Origin: Zygnema cylindricum
Taxonomy: Eukaryota; Streptophyta; Zygnematophyceae; Zygnematales; Zygnemataceae
Direction of reading: 5' to 3'
Length of the DNA stretch: 64,000 bases
NCBI GenBank assembly: GCA_037447655.1
Contig: JBBHKE010003002.1
Location: 1-64,000 of the forward strand
Shown: piece after piece, positions 25,241 through 36,944 of the stretch
Layout: every line of letters begins with the position of its first letter
How positions within the stretch are numbered: the first letter of the stretch is position 1
Program-made: the position numbers and the translations under genes
The notes under the pieces: generated by a model
Database searches by the model: none
Told to the model about the DNA's origin: nothing
Seen by the model: the letters and a program-made list of their open reading frames with translations, nothing else

Positions 25241-28200
25241 ATGGCTTTTTTTCTTCCAGGAAAAGCATTCGACAGTCATTCCTGGGCAGTTCAACAGCAA
25301 ATATATAAGTGTAGTTGGAGGATAACACCGACCACAGTTTCTTGTCAAACACAAAAACAAAATCAAATCAGTTCTTATGCCGCTTCTAATAGTTTATGGC
25401 TCAACTTATCTTGCACAAATACACCATGGCTAAGAAAGAAGACAGTCCCTGTCATTTCTTTCAACCATGATTCAAAACCTAAAACTTACTATAATGACCG
25501 ATTCCCTCTCCCTCTGCCTCTCCCTCGTACTGCTCCCTTTTCTAAAACGAACCTAAACCCTAAATCCCTGAATGTGATTGCTCTTGCTTCACGAGATAAC
25601 TCTCCAGAATCTCTTCCCGATGAAACTATTGCTGGTGAAAATACTCAATCCCTAAAACAAAATCGAAAACAAAAACGAAAACAAATTCGAAAACAAGCCT
25701 TAGAAGAAATCCTAGAAGGAACCCTGGAAGAAACCAGAGACGTGGCAGTAAGCCAAGTTGTTGTACCATTTTACAGACCCGTTCCGTTTATAAACGTTGC
25801 TGAAAAGCTTGGTAATTTGAGCACGTGGCAGAGATATAGTTTGGGAGTCCTATGGCTTACGTCACTGGCAGCAGTGGCATGGCTGATGAACCTTAATGCT
25901 TCTGGTCTAGTGGATGACACGGAGCCCTTGTTTGTGGAAGCTGCTCGACAAATGTAAGTTTTTGAATTCTTTGTTTTTTTTGTTTGTTTGTTTTCGTTTG
26001 TTTTGTTTTCGTTTGTTTTGTTTTGGTTTTGTTGTGTTCAAGAGCTGTCAAGAATTAATTGGTAAGGTCAGGAGAATGTGCATTGTTGAACTCTACTTTC
26101 TTTTGGTTTTTTTTTTTTTTTTTTTGGTTGTTTTTAGCCGTCAAGAATTATTTCGAGCATAGATAGGACACTGCCCATTAGTGTAAATCAATTATAAATG
26201 TAAATGGGGAATTAGAATGCAAAATTTTAATTTAGCGTAGGGGGACGTGGCGGATTGTAGTCCACTCCCTTAAATAACGTTATTAACACTATTTTTTTAT
26301 TTTTGGTGAAAAAAAGCAGCGACAGAAGTAGTGTTATTAAAACTAAGTTGGGAAAAGAAAAGGGGAATTTTTTACATGAATGTAATAATGCCCTTGTGTC
26401 TGGTACACTCTATGTCCTTAAGGTAATTGGGCTGTCAAAAGTGCAATTGATACAGTTTATTTACGATCGATGTCACTAGACCTTATATAGTTGTTAGAGT
26501 AAATAACATTAATTTAAGAGCGTTTTTTTTGAGCCAATTACAGCGATTGGTGAAAGGTGTAATTTTTTTTACTATAGGTGGTCCCTTCCTTAGATTCGGT
26601 TCACCGCACTTGGCTATTAGAGTTACTGAATTATTAACGTTAACACTTTATAATATTTAACTATACTAACGCCTATTTTGTAACATTGCCCATTATGCCA
26701 ATCACCTAATTAGTATTCTTAACATCACTCTATAATTTTGGGTAAAAAAAACATTCACGAGAATTAGACTGACTTAACTCTAATAACAATGGGCAGTGGA
26801 GCAATATCCTTCGTCGTCTGAAATGACATTTATGGAAAAGCCCACTGGCAATTGTTTGAAAAAACCTTAATGTGGCAGTTGATTTTTTGTGCGTAGTGTT
26901 GATTTCTATTTAGTGCAAAATTTGTCTTTGATTGCGACAATGATTTTTTTTTTTTTTTTTTTATCATTTTCAGGCTCGTGACGGGAGATTTTGTGACACC
27001 CCAATTCAACGCTATGCCACGTTTTGATAAACCACCTCTCATTTATTATCTTATGGCACTAAGTGTATGTTCCCTCCTTCCCTCCCTCCCTCCCTCCCTC
27101 CCTCCCTCNNNNNNNNNNTAAACTTTCGACAATTTTAACCTACTGACACTCTATTCAGATTCGTCATAATAGGAATTACCGTACTTTAATATTCTAAATT
27201 CATATTCGAACCGCATTCTTTTACTATAAGAAAACCACTTATTGGAGGCCATTCTCCTCTAAGCTTTTTAGTCTGCTGAATGGTTAAATGGTTACCGCTT
27301 GAAAAACAATCAATTTTAAAGCATATAGGTTTATCTCTTCTCATGTTCATCTGATATTTCATGCATTTAGTTTTCTTTCTCTCTGTCTGATGAAAATTCT
27401 CACTTTGCCCTCTCACCTTCTCTCTCCTCTCTCCTCACCCCTCTCTCTTTCCATTGCTGGTCATTTTCTTACGCCAAGCTTATACTTAAATCTTATAATT
27501 TCATGCCATTAAGGATAATACTGCTTAGACTTATCTCACAGTCATCCAATTTTAACAGCTTTCAAATATTCATGTAAATGTACTTGCGTTTTCCGTCCAA
27601 ATGCATATTCCTGCTTAAGCTTATCTCACAGCCATCACTATCGTAACTATTTCCAATTACTCATGTAAATTTTTTTGTTCGCTTTCTGTTTTTTCCTTCT
27701 AGATGCGTATTCTCGAGTGTCGTGTCTGAATAATACTGCTAGAGTTATCTCACAGTCACCCCAATCATAACTAAGATCAGATATCCATGTTTAATTTTCG
27801 TTTGTTTTTCGTTTTTTCCTTCCAGATGCGTATTTTCGGATGTCACGTCTGGGCTGCCCGTCTGCCCTCGGCCCTTTGTGCCTTTTTTCTAGCTGCAGCA
27901 ATATTTGCTACCGTAGCAAAATTTTCAACTCTCTTACCTCCTTCTCCCAATAGTTTGGTTCCAGAAAAGAATGACTCAAATATACGAAATGGCCCAAATA
28001 TTGAAAATGACTCACGTATAGGAGATGATTCAAATATAGGCTTATTCTGGACAGCTGCATTTGCAGCTTCTGCAGCTTTCTGCCTCAATTTTGTGGTAAG
28101 TTTTATCCTTTTTGTCCTCTCCTGTGTTGGGTATTCCCTCCTCTCTCCGCCTCTCCCTCCACCTTTCTCTTTCTCCCTCCCTTGTTGCCTCTCTTTTTTC

Positions 28201-30578
28201 TGTTCCTTTTTTCTCTCCCTTTTCGTCCTCCCTTTCGCTTCCCTTTCGGCATCCTTTTCATCCTCTCAGGTTTCGTGCTTTTCTTCCTTCTCTCTCCTCC
28301 TCTCCCTCAACCTTTTTCTTTCTTCCTCCCTTGCTTCCTCTCCTTTTTCTTTCCCTCTTCCACTTTCCGTTCTGCATCATTTTTATTCTCTTGGATGCCG
28401 TGCATTTCCTCCTTCTTTCCTCCTCTCCCTCAACCTTTCTCTTTCCTCCTTCCGTTTCCTCCCCCCTTGCTGCTTCCTTTTTCTCTCCCTTTTTCTCTTC
28501 CTTTTCCACTTCCCTTTTCTCTTCCTTCTTATCTTCTCCAGTCTTGTGCATTTCCTCCTTCACTCTCCTCATCCCCCTCAACCTTTCTCTTTTCTCCTCT
28601 CCTGCTTTTTCTCCCTTTTCCTCTCCTTTTCTCCCAGATCCCCTCCCCTTTCCTCTTCCGTTTTATCTTTTCCCGTCTTCCTCTCCTTTTTCCTCTACCC
28701 TTTTCTCTCCCTTTTCCTTTCCTTGCCTCCCTCCTCTCCCCCCTCTCCCTCCCTCCCCCTCCTCTTGCTCCCCTCTCCCTCTTCTCGCTCCCCTCTCCCT
28801 CCTCTCTCTCCCCTCTCCCTCCTCCTCCCCTCCCTCCTCCTCCCCTCCCTCCTCTCACTCTTCATAATTTTTATTGCAAAATCCTGCAATCAACAGATAT
28901 CTGGCGCATAACCTTTTTATGCTGAATTAAGCTGTTATTTCCTTCCATTTTGTCCCTTACACAGGTATTAATGTGGAGTAGTACAGAGATATTTACCTCA
29001 GAAAGTCTTTATGCTTAATAAAGTATTACTGCCTCGTAAAAGTCTCTATTTCCCTCCTTTTTTGTCCCCCACGGAGGTATTAGTGTGAAATAGTACAGAG
29101 ATATTTGCCTCATAAAGTCTTTATGCCTCAAAATTTTCATTCCTCAAAAAAAGTCTTTACTTCTCTCCCTTTTTGTCTCCCACACAGGTTTTAGTGTGGA
29201 GCAGTACGGCCCTGAGTGATATGCTCCTCACAGCTTCGGTTGGAGGGGCTCTTCTGATTTTGTTTTGGAATTATGCAAAAGGACAAAAACAAAAGTCAAG
29301 TTGGGCTCTCCCTTTGAGTGCAGTGTTGACTGCTTTTGCTGTTTTGGCCAAAGGACCCGTGGGACTTGTTTTACCCGTGAGTTTTTATGGTTTTTTTTTT
29401 TTTAGCGAATGTTTTTTTATTTTTTTTTGGAGATTGTTTCTCGTCAGCGGTGGTTTAATTTTTTAATTTTTTTTTTGGTAATTTGCAGAATGTTCCTCGT
29501 CAGTAGTATTACTTTTTCTTTTTCTTTTTTTCCTTTGCTGATGAATACTTTTCATCGGCACTTTTTTTTTCTTTCTCCGTGGAAACGATCCTTACCAGCA
29601 GTTTTTTTTTCTTTTTTTTAATCTTAAAACAATAAACAGACTCCATCACAGAAAAAACTGCCTTTCTGCTGAATGTATTGCGAGGCTATTGAAACTTGTT
29701 TATATACAATGCTTGAAGTGTTTTTTTTTTGTTTTTTTGTTGGTGAGGGGGGGGGGTGAAGGTAGGAGTATGGTTTTCTTTTCTCCTTGTGACTGGGGAG
29801 CTCCAACCGGCCTCCTTGTGAGCGTCTCTTATCTATTATCTGGACTTCCGTAGGATGAAAAGGTCAAAAAAATGACTTATTCTGCACACTTTTTGTTTTG
29901 TTTTGTTTTTGTGTTTTTTGTGTTTGTGTTTTTGTGTGTTTCCCTTGTGTTTTTTTGTTTCGTTTCTTTTGTTTTTTTTTCGTGTCTGATGAAAAGGTGT
30001 GATCTCGCACTTTCCACACTAAATTGTGTTTGAAGTTAAAAAATCGTCACATGTTTCAATATCTAAGCATTAATTTTGTTGATTGTTGTTGTTTCCTTTC
30101 TTATTATTATTGTTATCCGCATTAATGTTGTGTTTTTCAAGGACACGAAATTAGTGTGGATTGCATGAGAAGTTTGGTGGACTGTGTTTTTGTTTTTCAT
30201 TTGCGAAGTTACATCGAAACTTGTCTCTAATCCATTTCTCGTGGATGGTCAAGAAAAGTCAGGATAGATAGAAATATGCGGTTTTGAACATGTTTTTTTT
30301 TAATATTTGCATGAATAAAATGAAAGATGACCTTGTTTTGGGGTTTGTGAAACCATGTCAGAAATTGTGTCTAATCCATTTGTTGTCAATGGCCAAGGAA
30401 AGTCAAGATAGATAAGGTAAGATATAGAAATGTATGTTATGTTTTTAAATGGATTTTGCCAAAATATTTAGGTGTAAAATGAAATTGACCTTGTTTGGGT
30501 GGAAGAGAGGGAGATAAGAGTCCCATTAATAAAATGGTCAAAATCAAGGTATATATATATATATATATATGTATATAT

Positions 30579-30640
<62 letters not shown>

Positions 30641-32683
30641 AAAACAAAGCAGCGCTTATAATAGCTATTGTTCCGCAGTGTTACATTACTTTACTTTGTA
30701 ACAAGGTGAAGAAGTAGCACGTTCTTTGGAGTAGCACGTGCGAAGCACTTCGGCGCGCTTGGACCCCCGCGTAGCCCGCCCGTTTGTGGATAAGCTATGT
30801 ATGAAAGGCCCGCTTCTTTGCTTGCGGCCCAAAGCAAAACCGCGCGCTCCGGCTAAACGCCGGTGCTTCTTGCACTCCTTCGCCGCTTCGCGACAAAGGG
30901 GAAGCCACAATATATATATATATATATATATATACAATTGTGCGTGGTTACACTTTTAAAATAGATTTCTTAAATATATGTATGTGTATAAAACAAAAAA
31001 TGACCTTATTCTTGGGTGGGAGAGAGGGAGACAGAGTCCCGTCAATAAAGTGGTTAATGGCGGTGGGAGCCATGGCTGCCCCATGGTTTTGTTATATGCA
31101 CTATCTCCATGGATCAGAATATACATCCACTTTTTTTGGATATCATAATGTTGAGGTATTTTTCAACTAAAACCTCACTTTTCGATGAAAAATGACACCT
31201 TAAGCCCGACAATTTTTTTTTGATTTTTGAGGGTTTTCCCCAATTTTTCTTTAAAATACATTTTATAAATATCGATCAAGGTGCTAAGGTATAAATAAGA
31301 ACGCTTCAGAATGTTTTAAAATAATTCAACTATAGACTATTTTAAAGACTAATCTAGTTAGTTCAGAATAGTTTTCGCCTTTTTTGGGGGGACTTTTTCT
31401 GGGTTGGTTGGAGAATTTAAAAGCTCATCAACACGTGGCACATGTAGTATATAGTATGTAGTATATTGCATAGAATATATAGTATATAGTATATAGTATA
31501 TTACTAGTATATACTATATACTATGTACTATCTACTGTCTACTATCTACTATCTATTTAGTACTTTTGTCAGTTTTTAGGAAAATGATATTATTTGTTTA
31601 CTTTTTGTTTACTTGTTTGTAATCTTTTGACGTTTCTTTTTTTGGGTTGACAGAGATATGTCCAGGGTGTAAACCACCATGGAGGACGACCTTGGTGGTA
31701 TGGCTTAATAGTGGTCCTTTTGGGATACTTTCCATGGTCTCTCTCCCTCCTCCCCTCACTTTTTAGAATTGTTCCTTGGAACTCTGAAAAAAGACTATGG
31801 TGGAAACGACAACCACGAGAAAGGCGTCTCCCTCTTCTCGCCTCAGTGTGGTTCCTTTTTACTTTTGCCTTTTTTGGACTTTCAGCCTCTCAGGTACCCC
31901 TAAGGCACGATTAAAAGAAAAAAAATCAAACCTTAGCGTTGTTTTTTTTGTCACCTCTTCTGATGGACTGTCATTTTGTATGTTTTGAAGTTTTCTATAT
32001 TAATATATATGATTTGTTGAAGGTGGATATATATGTGTGTAGCAATGTTAAATATGATATATTAAAAAAAGTCACGAAAGTCAGCAAAGTCAGAAAAGTC
32101 ACGAAAGTCAGAAAATTCAGAAAAGTAGTAAAACTCTTGACCGTAGAAAAACTTTACGACAAAATAGTATTACAAACCAGTATAAAACACTACATAACAG
32201 TACAACACAATAGTATTACAAAACACCACAATATTGTAGAAAAACAGTAACAATACTACAAAGCAGTACAAAACACTTACAAAGCACTACAAAACACTTA
32301 CAAAGCACTACAAAACAGTACAAGAAAGTACAAAACAGTACATGAAAAACTGTGTGTTCCATGCAGCTTCCGTCATACTACCTTCCGTTAGCCGTTCCCG
32401 TTGCATTGTTGGCAAGTTCACAACTCACGGAACAGAAAAACGGAGGATCTCTTATCGCAGCCGGAGCCTATCAGCTATTGGCTGGTCTTGTTTGGCTTCT
32501 TCCTACCATTCTCTCCTCCAATCCAGATCCCAAGGTAAAGTAAAGTTAAATGTCCTCCGTTCCCTCCCCATTTCATGGACAATCAGGGTTTTTTTTAGCG
32601 TTTGTTTTTATTAGCGCTGTTTTTCGCGCTTTTTTCTTTCTTTTTTATCGCTTTTTTTTGTCGTTTTTTTAACATTTTTTTAG

Positions 32684-32763
<80 letters not shown>

Positions 32764-35700
32764 CCCCCCCTTTTTTTTTTTTTTTTAGTTTTTTTTTTTT
32801 TTTTTTTTAATCAGAACATTTCTCAAATGCTATACCGTTTAGCACAATTAGTGTGGGTTTATGCTATCAAGATTACAGTTAATTTAATAGGGCCAATCCA
32901 CACTATTGTTTATAAGACTTTCATGGATCAATTGCGAGTCTATGATAACTCAAATATTGTATCAAGGAGATTTCCTTGACTCGCTTTAAAAAACCATCTG
33001 CTTGACTTTTATTCGTAAATAGTGTCGTCCATTCTGAGTTTGTACTAAGTAGACTTTAATTTGAATCTTACCAACCACCACTAACGCGCGTTAAAAATTA
33101 TTGACTATGTTGACTATGTTGACTACTGTTGACTTGAACGATGAATTAACGTATTCGTAGTTTACTCATAATAATGTTGACTTTAACGATTGTTTAACTC
33201 ATTCAATAGATTTGCTGTCATAATCAGTGTTGACTTTATTCAGATAAGTATTGGCTTAATTCACAAAAATTAGTGTTGACTTCATGAATGATGATTAGTG
33301 CGAACCACACTAATAGTGGTAAGAATAAGGTGGTTTTTCAGGTGGTTGAAATTTCAGCCATGGTTGCCAGTAACCTAATCCATGTCCGAGGCCTTATTCT
33401 TTTGGGTTTGGGAGGAATGTTAGCGACTCGAACCACAGAGTTTAAGACTCATTCGTCTGTTCTTCAGGTGTGTCTCATAAGGCCAGAGGCTCCAGCTTTT
33501 TCTTTTGTTAGTAGGGAGAAAAACATTTGTTTTTATTTTTTTTCGGTTTTTGCTGAATGCCTCATTCATCGCAACTGTTAGAGTTTTAATATTTTTTTTG
33601 CACATGCAAAAGTTGTTTTTCAAAGGTGGCCAATCGTTAGACGTTTACCTTTCAATCACGTTTTCTGGATGAGAAATTCGTCGAAAAGTGCGGGGAGAAA
33701 AAAAAGTTTGAGATGCCAAAAAAATGTTAACACTAATAGCGATGTATGGTATACTTTGCTAAAAGGTAGGAAGATCAGTGAAGACCCAATTATGGTCCCA
33801 CGTGGAGCCTAAATCTGGACAATTTCTATAGCAGTAATATGTAGTTTCTTAAGTACGTATCCGCCCCACGTTTGTAGATTAGTCGTCTTCACATTCTGAG
33901 ACTTGAATAATCAGGATTGAAAAAAATTGACTTCTGGACCGCAAACATAGTATCTTATGATTCTATTTTAAAATAGGTCGTATCTATGGTCCATGAGTTG
34001 AACGTGAATCTTAGCCTCAGGTTAAACAGAGAGAATTTGCCAAACATTTTTTTTTTTGTTAAGATTCTCAATTTTTTTTTAGAGTTTCTTTTCTGTTGAT
34101 TCTGTTAGTACTTTGTCCCTGTGTGACTCAAAATTGTACTTTCTATCATAGCATTTTTAGCTACACTTTTCATGGCTATTACAGTGGAAAAACTTTTACA
34201 ATATGGAATAGTTAATAGTAATTCAAGGCAAGATGACGTGGGAGATTTCTGTCCATTCGTTCAAATAATGGCATTGCCACTATTTTCTGTGATTTTAGGG
34301 CAAAAAAATGAACGATCAAATTAGTGTTATCCATTCTAATAGCGATATATAAAGTTTTAGCACAAAGTTTTTAAATGAATACAACTAAAAATAGCTCCCG
34401 TTTTTTCAGCTCTCTCTTTCCCATTTGTCTGTATATGCTAGTTGGTGTGGTTAGGAGATTTAAGACATCGACTTTTCAACATCGACATTTTATGGTTTTT
34501 CTTTTTTTTTTGCTTTTGTAGGTAACTGTCACAGCTCCTGGGGGGGCTCCAAAATACGATGAAAACAGAGAGAGATCTTTCTTACCTCTCTGGGTATTAC
34601 ATACAGTGATTATGGTGCTTTTTATATTTTTTTTCATTCGTCCTCTTTATGTTTTATGCGATAAAGTTTTACAGGAGCCTCTAAGGAAAATCGCACAACT
34701 TGCGGCCGAATCAAAGGTACGACTCTAAGCTTTCACTTCAAATTTATTGGGGAAACTGGTTTTTTTTCATATGGAAAAGTGTTAGTTTTTCTTGGAAATG
34801 TATCAAGTTCATTTGGAAAAGTGTTTTTTTTCTTTTTTTATCTAGGAAGATGTTTTCTTTTTATTTGCAAAACTTTTAACTTTATTTGCGGACCTGAAAC
34901 GTTTTTTGCGGAACTTTGATAGCACGCTTCACATTTTTAGCGGAACTCAAACTCTTTTGGCTCAGTTTTTGCCAAAAACAGTCATTTGTAAATTCTGTGG
35001 AGTAGCCTTCAGATCTTGATCTTTAATTTTCCGGTCCGTGAAAAAAGAAAAAAGAAAATGGGTTATTTTTTTTTGGTGGAGTTGCAGTTGCCGGGAGAAG
35101 CATTGCTTATGGTCGGAACTCGAATGCCAAGCACTGTTTTCTATGCAAGGTATCAATCTTTTATTTTTTTTCGCATGTATTTTATTATTATATTACACAT
35201 ATATATATATAATGTGGTCGTCGCGAAAACAATTGGAAAAGCTGTATGTAGCTTCTTCCATACTTTATGTATTATTTGTTATACTGAACTATGTTATACG
35301 TCACAATATATAGTATACTAGTATAGTATGGAGTAACCACATCCAATTTTTATCATTATTATTTCAATACGTGTACCGCTATTAGTGTGGATTGTGTTAA
35401 AGACTGCGTAATTTTGAAGTGTGGAAAGACCTGACGTAGATCACATTCTACTTAGTGCCCATTACGTGAATATTAAAATTGTATAATGCTGTTTTATTTT
35501 TTTTGCATTTTAGAATTGTGAAAGGTTTTGTTATCACGTTTATAGGCTTGTTACCGAGGTAATGTACACTTCTTTTGGTGTGATTATCTCAGGTTAAATA
35601 ACAGACATGTTTTTTCATTAATTTCTGCAATTTTAGGATTTTTTACAGTTTTATTTCAAAATAGTTTCCTCAATTATGAAGTAACTCATACTTCATATTA

Positions 35701-36944
35701 CTTTTGAATCAACAATTCACTTTACCAGAGTAATTTTAAATCATAAATGCTGTGATTTTTAGACAAGTAAATGGTAACACAAAGCTATAGTTCGACTACA
35801 AAACTGGTCTCTTTTGTTTTACTTTTTTTTTTTTTTTTTCTTTTTTTTTGGGCAAAAACCCTGTGGATTATTTTTAGACAATTACATGGTAATATAAGCT
35901 GTAGTTTGATTCAAAACTGGTCCCTTTCTTCTTCTTTTTCTTTTTTATTTTGTTATTATTGTTTCGTTTTTTTCGCAGAAACCCTGTGGCATTTGTGGAG
36001 TCTGTGAGTCGGGCGGTGCAAATTTTGCAAGAAGCAAGTTCACGGTGAGGACAAGTGGCAAATTCCCATTGGTTATTTGAGGGGTTTTAGGGTTCTTTTA
36101 GGCTTATTTTGGTTTTTTAGGGTTTTTTATATAATGTTTACTCAGCTTTATTAAGGTCATAGGGTTATTGCACTATATCGACGTTTTAACCTTGTTTTGA
36201 TGGTAAATCGTACGATTCGTACAGTTTTTTGATTAACCATACATACATGCATACGGTTTTCCGTAAAACTGTACGATTCACCCTCGACTTGAGGGTAAGT
36301 TTCTCTCGTATAATTACCCTACATAAATCCTTCTAGAAACATTCAATAAACACCCGACAATGTTTCACAGCCATTTCACAAATAGTTGAAAACATTTCTC
36401 GGTCATTCAATAGACCTTTGACTATCGTTTGACAAATATTTACATGACTTTTTGTTTGTTTATGACAAACATGTAGACAAAGCATTCGTAAGACCCCATT
36501 TGACTACCATTTTACAGACATTTCCCAGGAATTAAGATAAAAACTAATGATAAAAAGGAGAAAATGAAAAGGAAAGGATTAAGAATATATTGGGCAATAT
36601 AACCATGGTTTTGATAGAAATCAAATGCATTCGATAGTCATTTGACCAACATTTGATAAATACTTACCCGATTTTTTCATATAGAAAAACATATAGAAAA
36701 AACATTTAGAAAAACCATTTGACTACCTTTTACAGTCGTTTCACGACCATTTTGAAAAACATTTTTCCCAGACATTCAAAAAAAATCGACAAATGTTTAA
36801 AAAAACATTTTTTTTTTGTTTCTTTGCAGAATCCCGTCGGCATTGATTATAACGGAGACAGTTTTTGTGGAGAAGTTGGGAGAAGTTCAAGTTTTGGCTT
36901 CACATCACGGTTACTCCTTACTTCGGAAAATTTTGGGATCGTAA
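25241..36944 (+). CDS. ArnT-like GT-C glycosyltransferase, plant, intron-rich
   Basis: Exons by eye: 25241-25953, 26974-27064, 27826-28095, 29188-29376, about 31051-31155, 31654-31893, 32367-32534, 33342-33467, 34522-34716, 35088-35149, 35979-36044, 36830-36944. About 780-800 residues. One short exon (about 20-30 residues) is probably missing between 29376 and 31051. Residues 1-130 are Ser/Thr/Asn-rich with few acids, a possible plastid transit peptide. Then come a first membrane segment (about 195-215), the GT-C acidic loop [14 protein letters not shown] (Asp225/226, Glu228), [20 protein letters not shown] (Asp256-Lys257), RLPSAL, LSDMLL (Asp369), [26 protein letters not shown], and [13 protein letters not shown]. 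This set is typical of ArnT-type lipid-linked sugar transferases, with the cyanobacterial C-terminal soluble tail ([15 protein letters not shown]). Substrate is unknown. The start is ATG 25241, since the codon at 25220 is TTG. Confidence 0.85.
26169..26798. mobile_element. MITE-like insertion in intron 1
   Basis: Inverted ends CACTGCCCATT and AATGGGCAGTG, with an internal TTATTAGAG block like family 1. Flanks are GA rather than TA. It makes up most of the about 1-kb intron 1 of the glycosyltransferase gene. Confidence 0.5.
27109..27118. other. Assembly gap (10 N) after a TCCC repeat
   Basis: Ten N follow a (CCCT)n tract in intron 2, just after the exon 2 donor. The true length of the gap is unknown. 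Confidence 0.99.
27521..27860 (+). repeat. Tandem copies of the intron 2 3' splice site
   Basis: Three units each begin CTGCTTA(A/G)-like DNA plus TTATCTCACAG and end with a T-rich tract plus ATGCGTATT- or ATGCATATT-type sequence: 27521-27610, 27611-27735, 27736-27860. Only the third contains the real acceptor (exon 3 from 27826). The second has an intact TAG acceptor at 27700-27702, followed by ATGCGTATTCTCGAGTG and an in-frame TGA. In the first, AG has become AA. Confidence 0.8.
28110..28870 (+). repeat. Polypyrimidine minisatellite in intron 3
   Basis: A nearly pure C/T tract of about 760 bp, with degenerate repeats such as CTCCTCTCCCTCAACCTTTC about every 120-130 bp. The long Ser/Pro/Leu frames here are artefacts of composition. 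Confidence 0.9.
28933..29190 (+). repeat. Tandem copies of the intron 3 3' splice site
   Basis: Three 111-112-bp units contain TTTTGTC(C/T)C, an AG, and the start of exon 4. The real junction is at 29187/29188 (GTTTTAGTGTGGAGCAGTAC). Decoys lie at 28964/28965 (GTATTAATGTGGAGTAGTAC) and 29076/29077 (GTATTAGTGTGAAATAGTAC). In the phase that the real exon uses, the first decoy meets TAA after 17 codons and the second meets TGA at codon 4. Confidence 0.85.
30549..30638. repeat. (TA)n microsatellite in intron 4
   Basis: About 90 bp of TA dinucleotides with two TG/GA interruptions. A shorter TA run (30910-30934) lies on the other side of the GC-rich islet. Confidence 0.97.
30639..30909. other. GC-rich islet inside a TA tract, possible organellar insert
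   Basis: A sharply bounded segment of about 270 bp, much richer in G+C than its surroundings (for example GCGAAGCACTTCGGCGCGC and CCGGCTAAACGCCGG palindromes). (TA)n lies on both sides. Its clustered short GC palindromes recall organellar intergenic DNA. I recognise no gene. Confidence 0.4.
32695..32815. repeat. Poly-T with C7 interruptions in intron 7
   Basis: Runs of T interrupted by two C7 blocks. It is prone to assembly error. Confidence 0.97.
35761..35990 (+). repeat. Tandem copies of the intron 10 3' splice site
   Basis: Two units of about 115 bp (35761-35875, 35876-35990), each with AGACAA..ATGGTAA, a T tract and AAACCCTGTGG. The second provides the real acceptor CGCAG and exon 11. 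In the first, the corresponding bases are GGCAAAAACCCTGTGGA, where CAG has become CAA. Confidence 0.75.

Noticed and set aside
27787-28911. Plus-strand frame of 374 codons
   Set aside because: Only 27826-28095 is exon 3. The rest reads into the intron's pyrimidine minisatellite.
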